This document shows positions 45,061 to 56,300 of a stretch of 64,000 nucleotides of DNA, in pieces. The translations under genes and the position numbers were made by a program. Under the pieces are notes generated by a model. That model did no database searches, had not been told where the DNA came from, and worked only from the letters and a program-made list of their open reading frames with translations. The first letter of the stretch is position 1; the number at the start of each line of letters is the position of its first letter. The DNA is taken from contig NC_053490.1 of assembly GCF_905171775.1 (NCBI RefSeq), positions 89,955,839-90,019,838 on the forward strand, read 5' to 3'. Source of the stretch: Rana temporaria. Its lineage: Eukaryota > Chordata > Amphibia > Anura > Ranidae.

Positions 45061-46143
45061 GGTTTAAATCAATGTGCTTCCTTGTATGAGTGCAGAATAC
45101 ACAGAATATTCTCATTCCTGTGCCAGCTGGTATCGATATTTATTTTAGACATTTTAATTCAGCTGTCTACCACCCAGAGTATATGCATACACCAGCACTG
45201 GTTCACATCCCATAGTATGAGCAATACAATGTAAATAACCAATTTTGGATATTACAATGTAAAAATTTCCATAGGCTTACAAAACATACATGTGGCTGTA
45301 TAGCGTAGGAGAGCAGAGCAGTGGCATTATTAATCGCATCCTAGTCGCTGCTGCACCAGAGACACTCAGCTGTTAAGCCCTGTTCATATCGTGCATGCCT
45401 ACTACCCATGCTTGGGATGCCAGGAATCCTTTTCTTTCAATAATACAGCTCTACTCCACATAGGCTTTTATATAATTGCCCAGCTCTTGCACACTCATGC
45501 CTAATGAACGATCGATGCAAGATGAAGATATATTACGAAATGTTTGATAGATAAGTATAGGAGAAGCTTACGAACAAGGTCTGCATGTAACTGCAGAGAG
45601 GGGTGGGAGTAATCGATTGGAGGGAGAAGGCAGGTGCATTGTGTGCGTTTAATGAGGTCAGCTGGTGAACTACTTCCTGGTAACAGTTTTTCCATCCCAA
45701 ATACCGAATTTCAGAACAAAGCAGGAAGTAATGGAGGCTGAAGTAAGGCCTGTTCTAAAATACAGAGAAAGAGCTTTTATGCAACAAGGTACATTAATGA
45801 TATTGGTACATGGGGAAGCTGGAATTTAGGAAAAAAAAAAATATGAACTTGGCCTTCAAGGCAGAAATAAATAATTATCGGGGCTAGAAATAGACTGTGC
45901 CAAGTTCATTTTACCTGCTTACTTATAGAAACAGCCTAGGGACATGTAATAAACATAATTATGCTGTAGATTGGAAGTGAAATTCTTCACATGAAGGTTG
46001 AGCGGGGAGCTGACGGAGGCTTCTGCAGCCAAGAGCTGTATTAGTTATCAGTTTCAGAACATTTTGTATTCCTGTAGTATCAGTACATAAAAAACATAGC
46101 ATAGTAGTGAATATAGGCAACAGTTGTAATATTTCATATGAAC
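45061..46143. other. mipep intron, nothing recognised
   Basis: No gene or transposon tips seen. Open frames are short and without domains. Confidence 0.35.
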
Positions 46144-46774
46144 TTAAAGCGGTGGTTCTGCGGGAATACGATTTTTTTTTTAAATATTATTCTTCCGCTG
46201 TTAATATAACTAATGTTGTACTCACCAGTCCTGTATATACAGCCGCGATCATTCCGGTTTCCCGAAAAAGGATACTTTATAAAACCGATCGATGGACGTT
46301 TCCATCTTGTTTGTGGGCACTCCTGAAGCCCACCACTGTTTATTTCCGGGATGCGGTGAATGCTGGGGCTCTATCCCGCGCATGTGCAGTGTGCAGTGTG
46401 CTGTCTGCCCCTGTGTCAGTGCCCGCAACCCCCCTCCTCCCTCCTGCTGCTCTCATATTAAACTATGAGAGATTGCTCCCCAGTGTGCAGTGGAGATTTC
46501 GTTGCCGCCCGCTTGCCGAGTCACATGACCGGCGAGATATCGCGGGATTAAAGCAACAGCGCGTCTCCTGGGATTGTCATGAGACACAGCGCTGGTCCGG
46601 GAAAAGGAACATACACGCCCACTCCCGCGGGGGATTTTGATTGACAGCACAGAGACGACAGCATTAAAAAGGTAAGGATCGAGATAAAAAAAAAAACACA
46701 ACGGATTATTTACTGTCTATTACTAGCAGTTTGATTGAGCAAAAGTGACAATTTAGGGTGAACCACCGCTTTAA
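46144..46774. mobile_element. MITE family B, copy 2
   Basis: TTAAAGCGGTGGTTCTGCGG at the left and GGGTGAACCACCGCTTTAA at the right, TTAA at both edges (46144-46147, 46771-46774). Only the ends and some interior words match copy 1 (28907-29418), so the centres differ. The longer open frame inside has no domain. Confidence 0.8.
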
Positions 46775-46980
46775 CATGATATTTACAAGTCCCTATAATA
46801 TGAAAATGATAGCTTTTTGTCATGGAAACATATGCAATTTTCCACAAACCATAAGTTTCTTGTGGTGTACCTTTTTGTTAATACTCTGATTGTTTTCTAT
46901 GCGACTTACAGGTTTACTTTAATTGTCATCTTTGGTGATGGCTGCTTGCAAGTTGGCTTGTCAAAGTTTCTAGTTTTGAT

Positions 46981-48142
46981 TAGGGATGGGCCGAACTGAC
47001 CCATGTTCGGTTCGGACCCGAACTTTCGAACACTGCGAAAGTTCGAACCCGAATAACAAACCCCATTAAAGTCAATGGGACCCGAACGTCAAATATCAAA
47101 ATTGCCCATTTTGATGGCTTAAATGCAAGCAATTGGGCATACAATGGTTATAGGGGTCCGGGTCCTGCCCTGGGGGACATGTATCAATAAAAAAAGTTTG
47201 TGAAAAACGTAATTTTTAAATGAGCAGTGATTTATTTTTTTAAATTTTTTTTTTAAAGCCTAAAAATGAAAAAATTCATTCCAATATAGTGCCTGGGGGG
47301 TTCCCCCTAGTTTTCAAGTTAAAGTGGCAGATCTGTACCATGTCTAGAATCTGCTGCAGCAATAATTGAATTTATACAGCCCAAAAAAAAATGAAATTTT
47401 TCCTGCAAGCTGCCTTTATTTTGCTATGCAACAATTGGGGAGCCAGTGTGTATGATGAGGCCACAATGTAGTGCACTGGGAACAAGATTAGAGATTTTTT
47501 GGATACATTCTGGTGTCACTTTGACTTTGGATAGAAGCAACGGGTGCGTTTAAATTGGTCTTTGGGTGTCGTGGCGCCTTCCCACCATTAGAGATAATCT
47601 TGATGAAAGCAAGAATTTGGCTTGCTGTAAAAAAATTGGCAATGATATGCACCTGTCAAACAGGTGCTGAAAAATTGGACTTTGGGTGTTAATTGTGCCC
47701 ATGAAACCTATACCAAAAACATTCTTCCAGATGAATGGATTGAACACCCTCAAAGCTAGGCAGCCTTGAAGTCCTGCAGAGATTCCACATCCCAAAAAGA
47801 CTTAATCGGTGATATCAGCATCAGGCGCTTCATAGCTGGTAATCCAGGACTGATTCACTTTTATAAAGAGTATTTGGACAGACAAGTTCTATGATCATTA
47901 ACGAAACCTTCTGCAGCACTAAATAACCGTTCTGACAGCACACTGGATGCAGGGCAGCCCAACAACTCAATAGCATACTGGGCAAGTTCTGGCCAGTGGT
48001 CTATTCTCATGACCCAGTAAGCCAGTGGATCGTCAGCTGGAAAGCTCTCCATCTCTGTTTTGGCCCCAAGGTAATCATCCACCATGTGATGCAGACGCTG
48101 CTGATGGGATGTGGAAGCTGACAGCCCAGGGCGGCAAGGACT
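46981..48142 (-). mobile_element. hAT transposon, left part (3' end of its transposase gene)
   Basis: Begins with a hAT-like tip, TAGGGATGGGCCGAACTGAC. Sequence continuity resumes at 52227 after removal of the LINE at 48157-52212. The right tip of the element was not found, so its far end is lost or rearranged. Confidence 0.6.
47840..48142 (-). pseudogene. hAT transposase C-terminal dimerisation domain, broken
   Basis: The minus strand reads MVDDYLGAKTEMESFPADDP, LAYWVMRIDHWPELAQYAIE, then LLGCPASSVLSERLFSAAEG. This is the WxxNxxxYPxL-type dimerisation region and SxxSERxFS block of hAT (ZBED-like) transposases. It joins, with a frame disturbance, to the piece at 52227-52590. Separated from the rest by a LINE insertion, so not functional. 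Confidence 0.8.
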
Positions 48143-48156
48143 AAAAAAAATCCAAC

Positions 48157-51100
48157 CGGCCGAACAACACCTTCGGTGGACCGGGGCTAAATTTTACTCC
48201 CAAACTGACAGTATGGGCTCCCGTCTGGCCACCAAGCTGAGTCCCAAACAGCGATCATTAGCCTTCCCTAAAATCCGGGCGGCCTCAGGGGAACTGACGC
48301 AGAACCGGACTAAAATATGGACGCCGCCTTATGGTTCTACTCTGACCTATACAAACCCGCCCGTTCTCCTCCCAGCCCGTCAGATAAAGATTTTTTGGAC
48401 GAGCTACCACTGCCGTCTGTCTGAGGATCATAGGGACCTCCTGGATTCCCCTTTCACTCAGGAGGAGGTGTTGACGACCATTAAGGCCCTTAAACTAGGT
48501 TCCTCCCCAGGACCGGATGGCTTTTCCACTGGGTACTATAAGAAATTTGGCGCATATCTGGCCCCTCACTTGACGCGACTGTTCAACTCTTTTAGGGATG
48601 GAGCCCTTCTCTTGGCAGACTTAAATTCCGCTTATATCTCGGTCATCCCGAAACCGGATAAAGACCCTAGCGAGGTGTGTAATTATCGCCCCATTTCTCT
48701 GATTAATAATGACATTAAAATTATGACAAAAATATTAGCAAACAGATTATCAAGTTTCATCTCCTCTTATGTTCACAAGGATCAGATGGGCTTCATCCCT
48801 GGGAGACGGGGAACGGATCAGATCAGACGAGCCATTGATGTTTTCTCCCTACTTAAATCACAATGGGATGGGGGATCGCCACAGAAGGGTTTCTTGCTGT
48901 CTATAGACCTACATAAGGCCTTTGATTCCATAGATTGGGAGTACTTAACTGGTATTCTGGGAAGGTGGGGGTTTTGGCCCTAGCTTCCTTAGCCTCATCA
49001 GGTCGCTTTACTCAAGCCCCTCTGCACAGGTACGCCTAATGGGCAGATACTCGGAGACCTTCTCCATAGGCAGGGGAACCAGACAGGGGTGTCTGCTCTC
49101 TCCTCTCCTTTTCGCGGTGGCCATCGAGACATTGGCAGTGGCACTGAGATCGAATCCTGACGTCAAGGGGGTAACCTGTGGGCCACTGGAACACAAATGT
49201 GCCCTATACGCTGACGACCTCTTGCTCTTCGTAACATCTCCCCTAATTTCCACCCCGATTATACTTAAGACACTACGGGTTTTCAGTGAGATTTCTGGAT
49301 TGCAAGTTAATTTGGGTAAATCTCTAGCTATGAATATCTCCGTCCCCCCACATCTGCTTAAACAGCTTTCCAGTAATTTTACCTTCACCTGGGCTCCCTC
49401 GCAAATTCCATACCTGGGTATCAAATTAACGCCCAAAATCAACGACCTCTTCAAGGCAAACTACCCCCCTATGATCCTTAGATGTAAAGGGGCTATTGAG
49501 CGATGGGCTAAGTGTGGGTTGTCTTGGCTGGGCAGAGTGAACGCGGTTAAAATGACCCTTCTCCCACGTCTTCTGTATTTATTCCGTGCTATCCCAATCC
49601 CGGTGAGGAAGCAGTTCCTCAGCAAATTCCAATCGGAGATTGTCCGATTTGTCTGGGGGAAGAGGGGGTATAGATGTCCCTCGGGCATACTCTATCGGTT
49701 AAAAACGGAGGGTGGTCTGGGGCTTCCTAACCCAGGGGTTGACAAATTTGCTTGGAATCTAGGAGCCAGCTAAAAAAGTTAGGAGCCAGAAAGCGAACAC
49801 ATACGTGAGCAGCGCCCGCATATGTAAACGGTGTTCAAACCACACATGTGAGGTATCCCCGCGATTGGTAGAGCGAGAGCAATAATTCTAGCCCTAGACC
49901 TCCTCTCTAACTCAAAACATGCAACCTGTAGATTTTTTTTAAACGTCGCCTATGAAGATTTTAAAGGGTAAAAGTTTGTCGGCATTCCACGAGCGGACGC
50001 AATTTTGAAGCGTGACATGTTGGGTATTTACTCGGCTTAACATTATCTTTCATAATTAAAAAAAATGGGGATAACTTTACTGTTGTCTTATTTTTTTAAT
50101 TAAAAAAAGTGTAATTTTTTCCCAAAAAAGTGCGCTTGTAAGACCGCTGCGCAAATACGGCATGACAGAAAGTATTGCAATGATCGCCATTTTATTCTCT
50201 AGGGTGTTAGGATAAAAAAATATATATAATGTTTGGGGGTTCTAATTAGAGGGAAGAAGATGGCAGTGAAAATAGTGAAAAATTACATTAGAATTGCTGT
50301 TTAACTTGTAATGCTTAACTTGTAATACCAACGGCCACCACCAGATGGTGCCAGCTTACACATCTGGTGGTAATAACTTGTAATACCAACGGCTCACCAC
50401 CAGATGTCGCCAGCTCACAAAAAAAAGCTGACCCCCCTTCCAAGCCAAGTCGCCAGGACCCTATTTCTAGTCGCCATGGCGACCTGGCGCCGGGATTTGT
50501 CGAGCCCTGTCCTAACCTATGGGGGTACTACCAGGCAGCTCAACTGTCTCAAATATCTGCGGTTTTCTCGACGGGACCTAAACCTGACTGGCTAGCCATG
50601 GAACGACAAGCTATCCCATTATACACCATTGATTACATTTTGGGGTGCGATCCCAGACGCAGACCAGCCATTTTATCTCCCACACTATCCCATTCTGTAG
50701 CCCTCTGCTCCAGACTCTATTCCCTTCGCTCCCTGATTTCCCCCCTGAAACCCCTAATGCATTTGTTTCATAATCCCGACTTCCCACCAGGGTTGGATAT
50801 CAGGGCATTTCGGTGGTGGACGGATAAAGGCTTATACAGGATAGGACACTTTTTCTCTCCTCAGCGGGCACATTTTCCCTTTCGCACTGCAGGAAAAAAC
50901 TGGACATGCCCAACGGTGAGCTCTTTCGGTTTTCCCAAATCTCCCACTATCTCCATTCTATTCGGACGGATAAGTCGGTACCCCCCTCTATAACTCCCTA
51001 CGAACACTGGTGTGCAAACACGATGGATCAGAGGGGTGGAATTTCCTTGATATATGTAGCTCTGATGTCTAAGACAGATGAGCCATCCTATGCACGGGCC

Positions 51101-51545
51101 TGGGAGGAGGACCTGAACACATCATGGAGCACTGCGGTATGGTATTGCGCCTCAAATTGGGCGTATAAAGGTATTCTTAATATATGTCTCATAGAGGCGA
51201 GTCTGAAACTTCTGCTTAGGTGGTATTACTTTCCTTCCAGGCTGGCAAGAATGTTTCCAGGGACCTCTCCACAATGTTTTAGGGGATGTGAGCTAGAGGG
51301 TTCCATGTTCCACACATGGTGGTCCTGTCCCCGCATTATATCCTTCTGGAAGAGGGTTTTTCGTACCATCGGATCCTTGCTGGGGACAGTGGTACCGCCT
51401 CAGCCTAATGTGGTGCTGTTGAACCAGTGTATCCCTGGCCTTCCTAAACAATCCCAGATCTTGTCTTTTTTTTATACTATTGGGGGCCAAAATGACCATA
51501 GCCAAGTCGTGGAAGAAGCCTTCAGTTTCCTTCCTGGTATTTAGG
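48157..51545 (+). pseudogene. LINE ORF2 (reverse transcriptase), frameshifted
   Basis: Reverse transcriptase blocks in order: GSSPGPDGFSTGYYKKFG, NYRPISLINNDIKIMTKILA, GFIPGRRGTDQI, LLSIDLHKAFDSIDWEYL (first catalytic Asp), then after a frame change near 48980 GTRQGCLLSPLLFA and YADDLLLF (catalytic pair, 49207). LGLPN before the hAT insert continues as LWGYYQAAQLSQI after it. The C-terminus has CFRGCELEGSMFHTWWSCP, the CCHC-like motif of the L1 group. Frameshifts near 48340, 48980 and 50900 and the inserted MITE make it non-functional. Tx1 versus L1 clade is undecided. Confidence 0.88.
49733..50509. mobile_element. hAT MITE, 777 bp, with 8-bp target duplication
   Basis: Left tip CAGGGGTTGACAAATTTG, right tip inward CAGGGCTCGACAAATCCC. 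TCCTAACC is duplicated on both sides (49725-49732, 50510-50517). Excision of element plus one duplicate restores the LINE reading frame across the site. The interior (about 49800-50260) matches the reverse complement of the piggyBac MITE interior at 14480-14720, so it is chimeric. The right part has inverted CACCAGATG motifs. Confidence 0.93.
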
Positions 51546-52226
51546 AGGAAGGTCTCCTGGATAATGTCGCAGGAGAAAATCGTTGCTAAATGTGCGGACC
51601 AATCGGAAAAATTCAGGTCCACATGGGAAACCTGGGCTACCTACTGCAATGTGTCTCTCCTACCTGGGGTCCAGCCTGGGGGCGGGATCACTCCAATCCA
51701 TTCGTAAATGCATCTCTGTCCCTCTTCTTCTTTTCTCCGTCTCACGTGTCTCTCTCTCTCTTTCTCCTTTTGCACCTCTCTTGGTGTTCTGTTGTGTTGT
51801 CATGTTTATTTAGTTTTATTGTGACATGCTCTAATATTTGCTGCTTTCTCTGTTGCAAGCAGACTTCCTGCTCTATGTAGGTTGAACAATACTGTTCATT
51901 GCGGCGCGGGGCCCTGTGGCCTTGGCTCCCGGGACGCAGTGTGACCCCTTTAGGGGCGCCCGGGGTGCCAAAAGTCGCGGGACCTACGCGGCGGTATTCT
52001 ATAAGCCTGACTACCTTTATAGCGGTCACCACGCTGGTTTTACAACTACTGGTGCTATAGATTGGTTGATTTAGTTTGCTTTGTTAGCATGTCCTATGGG
52101 AGAATGACTCCATAGCTCTGTTAATCTGGATTGACTTGGCTCTGTACTTTCATGTGTCTTTGTCTTCTATCGTTTTGTTATGATAAAAACTTCAATAAAA
52201 ATCTTTAAACGTAAAAAAAATCCAAC

Positions 52227-52590
52227 GTTCTCCAACGCTCCTTTCTTGACCAACGGAAGACTCAAAACAAAGTATTCCACCACACTGTAACCTACTAGAG
52301 TCAGGAAAAACGTTCAACAAAATCCACTTAAATGTGTTCTCAAGAGATTTTATCCTCTGCACTCTCTGTGGGGACAGGATGAGTTCAGAGACCTCACCCT
52401 TATAACGGTGGTCAAGGAGGGTTGCCAACCAGTAATCATCATTCTCCTTTATGCCACGTATTCTTGTGTCCTTTCTCAGGCTTTGAAGCATGAGGTTGCC
52501 CTTGCGCCTCAAATTTGCAGAGGCTTGAGAAGCAGACTCCTCGGGGTCACCCAGGTGACAGCATCTGGAACTTCCTCCTCCCAGCCACAT
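52227..52590 (-). pseudogene. hAT transposase, middle segment
   Basis: The minus strand reads DDYWLATLLDHRYKGEVSEL and then ILSPQRVQRIKSLENTF. This is the segment following the insertion domain in ZBED-like hAT transposases (LATLLDPRFK pattern, here DHRYK). It continues, across the LINE, into the dimerisation domain at 47840-48142. Upstream (52590-53870) the minus strand has Ser/Glu- and Gly-rich open stretches that may be its decayed N-terminal half. Confidence 0.7.
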
Positions 52591-53900
52591 ACTACTCCCA
52601 AGGGTCCTGGGGTTGGAAAGCCATCGCTTACAGATCGACGCATGGCTTCCTCTACTTCAAAGCCTATGAGTGCCAGAATCCTCCTCCCCTCTCTCCTCCT
52701 GTGTTCTGTGACATAGGGATTGTCTCACTGGTGCATGCACTGTCACTGCTCACCATCCTTGTGGCCTCCTCAAATGGTGACAATACAGTGCATGCATCCT
52801 TCATGATCAGCCATTGGCGTGGGGGAAAAAAAAGCAGAGGCGGTCTGTGCTATACCATCATCCCTGTCAGTGGAAGCTGATGAAAGGTAATGACTCGGTA
52901 TCGCAGGGGCAGACTGAAATGGGTGAGGAGGAGGAGGGACAGTTTCAAGCCCCTTTTGTGTGACTTTTAGGTGCTTTTGCCAATGAGTGGTTGGACGTTA
53001 GAATGCCTTGTTAGGCATGTGGTACCCAAATGGTTGGTGTTGTTTCCACGTTAGATGTGCCTGTGACAGTTTCAGATAGCAACAGTGCGATCTGCTGCAG
53101 ATGTGCTGAAAAAGGTCCAGACAGCTGAGCTGTGGGGAGTGGGCCGGGAGATAACAGCTGCAGAATGTGACGGAAAAGGGTGGCTGCTCTCTACTCTTTC
53201 TTGATGTCGACCTCCTTGGTGTTGTGCCGCCTCACCTTCAGTTTCTTCTTCTGCTCTATCTGGCACCCAAGTAGCATCAGTGACATCATCATCTTAATCT
53301 CCATCTTAATATTTCCCATGGAGACAACTTGGCAATACGCTGCGGTATGGGGAACATGAATGCCAATTTGTCTACCAGTGTTCCTCCCTCTCTCTAGACT
53401 CTGTCATCCTCCTACCTCAGAACCAGCATCTTAATCCAGTAATGGCTGGGCATCATCAAGGAGCAAGTGGCTGATGCTTTGGTCAAATAAATCAGCTGCC
53501 TACTTAATGGCTGATGTTAGGGCTATGACAGGAATAGATGTGGACAAGGAGGCAGGTTTCTCCACTCTGGCAACTGCAGGGGACTGCACACTTGTCTCTT
53601 CTTGTGTGACCGAGAATGAGGAGGATGAGGAAGGTTTAGTAAGCCAGTCTGCCACCTCCTCTGCATGCTGTGGTTGGATAGCACGAGCAAACTCGCTAAA
53701 CAGAGGAAATGATGCCCTGCCTGAGGACTGACCACCACCACGTCCACCTTTGCCTGTGGACACTTTTGTTGCTGGCCCCCTTACAGTGCCAAAGGAACGC
53801 CTCTACTTGTCCTCCCAGACATTATTGGGAGGGCGATGACGGTGCTTATAAGCAAATGTAAAGGAGAAGTTGAAATCTGTACGTAGATGCACTTTAGTCA
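52591..53900 (-). other. probable 5' part of the hAT element, unrecognisable
   Basis: Minus-strand stretches such as EEVADWLTKPSSSSSFSVTQ (about 53600-53660) and VSTGKGGRGGGQSS are low-complexity and show no BED finger. The region is bounded by hAT sequence on the left only. I infer membership from continuity, not from motifs. Confidence 0.3.
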
Positions 53901-54071
53901 ATGTAAAGATGCGTTTTGTTGCCCTTTAATTTGAGTACTCGCACTACACAGACACATTGCACAGATACAATATAATATACTGCAATATAATGCACGAAAC
54001 GTACAGTGACGCACAGAATTATATTTATATGTTGTAAAACTGACAGTATCGTAGTTACGAGTAAGCGTCAC

Positions 54072-54437
54072 ATGATGTAAAACATGTCGGCCACCTTTTT
54101 CCTGTTGTTCACTTTATTTTGACTGCATCGCTTTGGTTGTTGGATTTTATTTGTACAATAAAGACATCGTTCACACCACGCCAGCTGGAGCCAGGAATGG
54201 TGGTGTCCGATAATGGCTCAAACCTCCTGTCCGCCCTTAGACAGGGAAAGTTGACACATGTGCCATGTCTGGCACATGTCCTCAATTTGGTGGTGCAGCG
54301 TTTCCTCAAGTATGTACCCAGGGTTGCATGATGATGTGAAACATGTCAGCCACCTTTTTCCTGTTGTTCACTTCATTTTGACTGCATCACTTTTTGGTTG
54401 TTTTTTGGATTTTATTTGTACAATAAAGACATCGTTT
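54072..54437 (+). pseudogene. hAT transposase fragment between direct repeats
   Basis: Plus strand 54195-54320 reads MVVSDNGSNLLSALRQGKLT and then HVPCLAHVLNLVVQRFLKYV. This matches the second catalytic block of hAT transposases (DNGSN, CxxH). It is opposite in orientation to the hAT pieces at 47840-52590. Flanking it, ATGATGTAAAACATGTCGGC (54072) and ATGATGTGAAACATGTCAGC (54329) start ~100-bp direct repeats, both running to TACAATAAAGACATCGTT. Confidence 0.75.
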
Positions 54438-54589
54438 TAAGGAGTGCGGCAGTCCAGGATCTTCTTCTATCCACTGGAAAATAGTAATTGTGGAATTCAG
54501 CCGTAAGTGTGACACCATTGCTATGGCTTATTGGGCAGATACTGGCTATTGTAGAAAATGTTGGCACTAGTATCAACAAAAGATACAGT

Positions 54590-54960
54590 ATAAAAAGCTA
54601 AAGGTTGATTATGCCCATCGTTGATGACCTAAAAAAAAAAACTTGGGTAGGGCTAAGGTTGTGGGGAAAGAGGCTCTTGTCATCATCAACATGGGATAAG
54701 GTTCCTTGGGGGGGGGGGGGGGAGAGAGAACTCCACCTGCCACAAAGCACCCCCCATGTTGAGAGCATGTGGCCTGGTATGGTTCAGGAGGAGGTGCTGG
54801 GCTGCTTGCTCAGATAAAGTATGGATGGATTTAAATCTGTACCAGACCTGGAGGGCCTGGTATGGATTGGGCGGGCCTACATGTGTGTGTGTTTGTTTTT
54901 TTTTGTTTTTTTTTACGTTTTCTAATGCCGGTATTCTTTTTGGTTTGCATTTAGCCGGCA
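54590..54960. repeat. decayed relative of the 2.46-kb snap-back element
   Basis: CATCATCAACATGGGATAAG, then CACCCCCCATGTTGAGAGCA, GGCCTGGTATGGTTCAGGAG and GGCCTGGTATGGATTG run in the same order as 12450-12650. Only part of one arm is represented; no tips. Confidence 0.6.
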
Positions 54961-55059
54961 GCAGGGAATTGGTTGTTAAGGACGCTGCAGCTGTCCGCTT
55001 CTTAACTACCTATTCACAGTTCAGTTTTTGGGTCGGATCCATTGAAATCTTTTACACGC

Positions 55060-55225
55060 AAAACTCAATCTGCTGCAGGAGAAAAAGTCCCTACACTTTC
55101 CAAAAATGCAGCAGCAGAAAAATGCATAGACGTGAACATTAGCCATAGGAAACGAAGTTAAATGGACTGTAGTGCATTTCTACAAAATGCGCTAAAATGC
55201 GTAGGTGTGAACCTAGCCTTGGGTA
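55060..55225. repeat. MITE fragment, TTCACACCTATG family
   Basis: TTAAATGGACTGTAGTGCAT and GCGTAGGTGTGAACCTAGCC match the right half of the MITE at 16178-16321. Confidence 0.55.
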
Positions 55226-56300
55226 GAACCAAACCATGATCACAGTGTTAGTAATGAAAATACATACAGTACAAGAAAGCCAGCATCCATAAGTATAGTA
55301 GGGGAATGGCAGATCATGAGAGACAGTAATGGTCCTGGAAGGAAACTGCGTGACCGGTTTTGCCGGTATAAACCCTTTCTATAGGGGCTGGTAGTCGAGA
55401 TAAGGTGTTTTTTTTTTTTGTTTTTTTTTGTGGATTTATACATCAGCTTAACTGCATAGATCTTGCAGTTAGAATTCCCAAGAAACAACATTTTTCGGGT
55501 TGAGTGACCTTTTATCTATACAGTCATATTAAAAGCTGCTTAGTCTTGATGTGTATTAAATCAAGATCAATCAACACTGATGGGTAAAGCTCCAGGATTT
55601 CTGGTGTTATCTTTCATTGCCCTTCCCTTTTTGCATCCAGTGCATTTTCTATTTTAAACATAAACTGTACTATATAGGCAAAAACTGACTTGTGCTTTTG
55701 CATGATTTAAGATCACGATACCTTACTTTACATTACAACTAATGGCAGCATTAGCACATTACAAACACATTGCATATATACTGTTCTTTTGTTTGTTTTT
55801 TAGCTTGAAGCCCCAGCATACTTTTATACGTTGTGCATAAATCTACCAGCACCAATTTGGTTTTTGCTGTGCCTTCTAAGATATTTGTAGGTGTAAACAG
55901 AACCAAAAACTTATTTCAGGTTTTTATTAATAACAAACGTTTTTTCCTCTTGTACTTTTTAATTAACATAAAACTCTCACAAGCAAAACTGTGGCATTTC
56001 TTTTGACAAGGTAATCGTCCTAGATTGATGTCAGGATGAGTCAAAGGAGCCATCTTTGATTGCATATTCTGGTTACCTTTGAGCTTGTGTGCACTGAAGG
56101 CAGGCAGTGACAGGACCTGCAGATGGCACATTATCAGAAGCCTCTGGGCCATTCTGCACAACTGTTCTTATTAAATGGATGGAATGTCTGTGGAAGATTT
56201 CCTGAGGTGGTTCCAATTCTGCTGTTACAGATATTAGTTTAGACTTTACTCCATCAATCCAGTCTTACCTGTAATGTAACCGCCAGCCAAGACCAATTTC
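55226..56300. other. mipep intron, nothing recognised
   Basis: No gene or transposon tips found. T-tracts lie at 55409-55430. Confidence 0.35.

Larger units (their letters stand above)
48157..52212 (+). mobile_element. L1/Tx1-type LINE, 5'-truncated, split by a hAT MITE
   Basis: Flanked by the 14-bp duplication AAAAAAAATCCAAC (48143-48156 and 52213-52226), the target duplication of a retroposition. About 3.27 kb after removing the hAT insert (49733-50509). It ends with CTTCAATAAAAATC and an A-run that overlaps the duplication. It carries reverse transcriptase and a C-terminal zinc knuckle but no endonuclease, so it is truncated at the 5' side. Inserted into a hAT transposase gene. Confidence 0.9.

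Noticed and set aside
46107..46640. 177-aa open frame
   Set aside because: It crosses the left edge of a TTAA MITE and has no domain, so it is a chance frame.
48111..48156. ATG 48111 as the start of the LINE protein
   Set aside because: It lies upstream of the target duplication in hAT sequence, so it is not part of the LINE.
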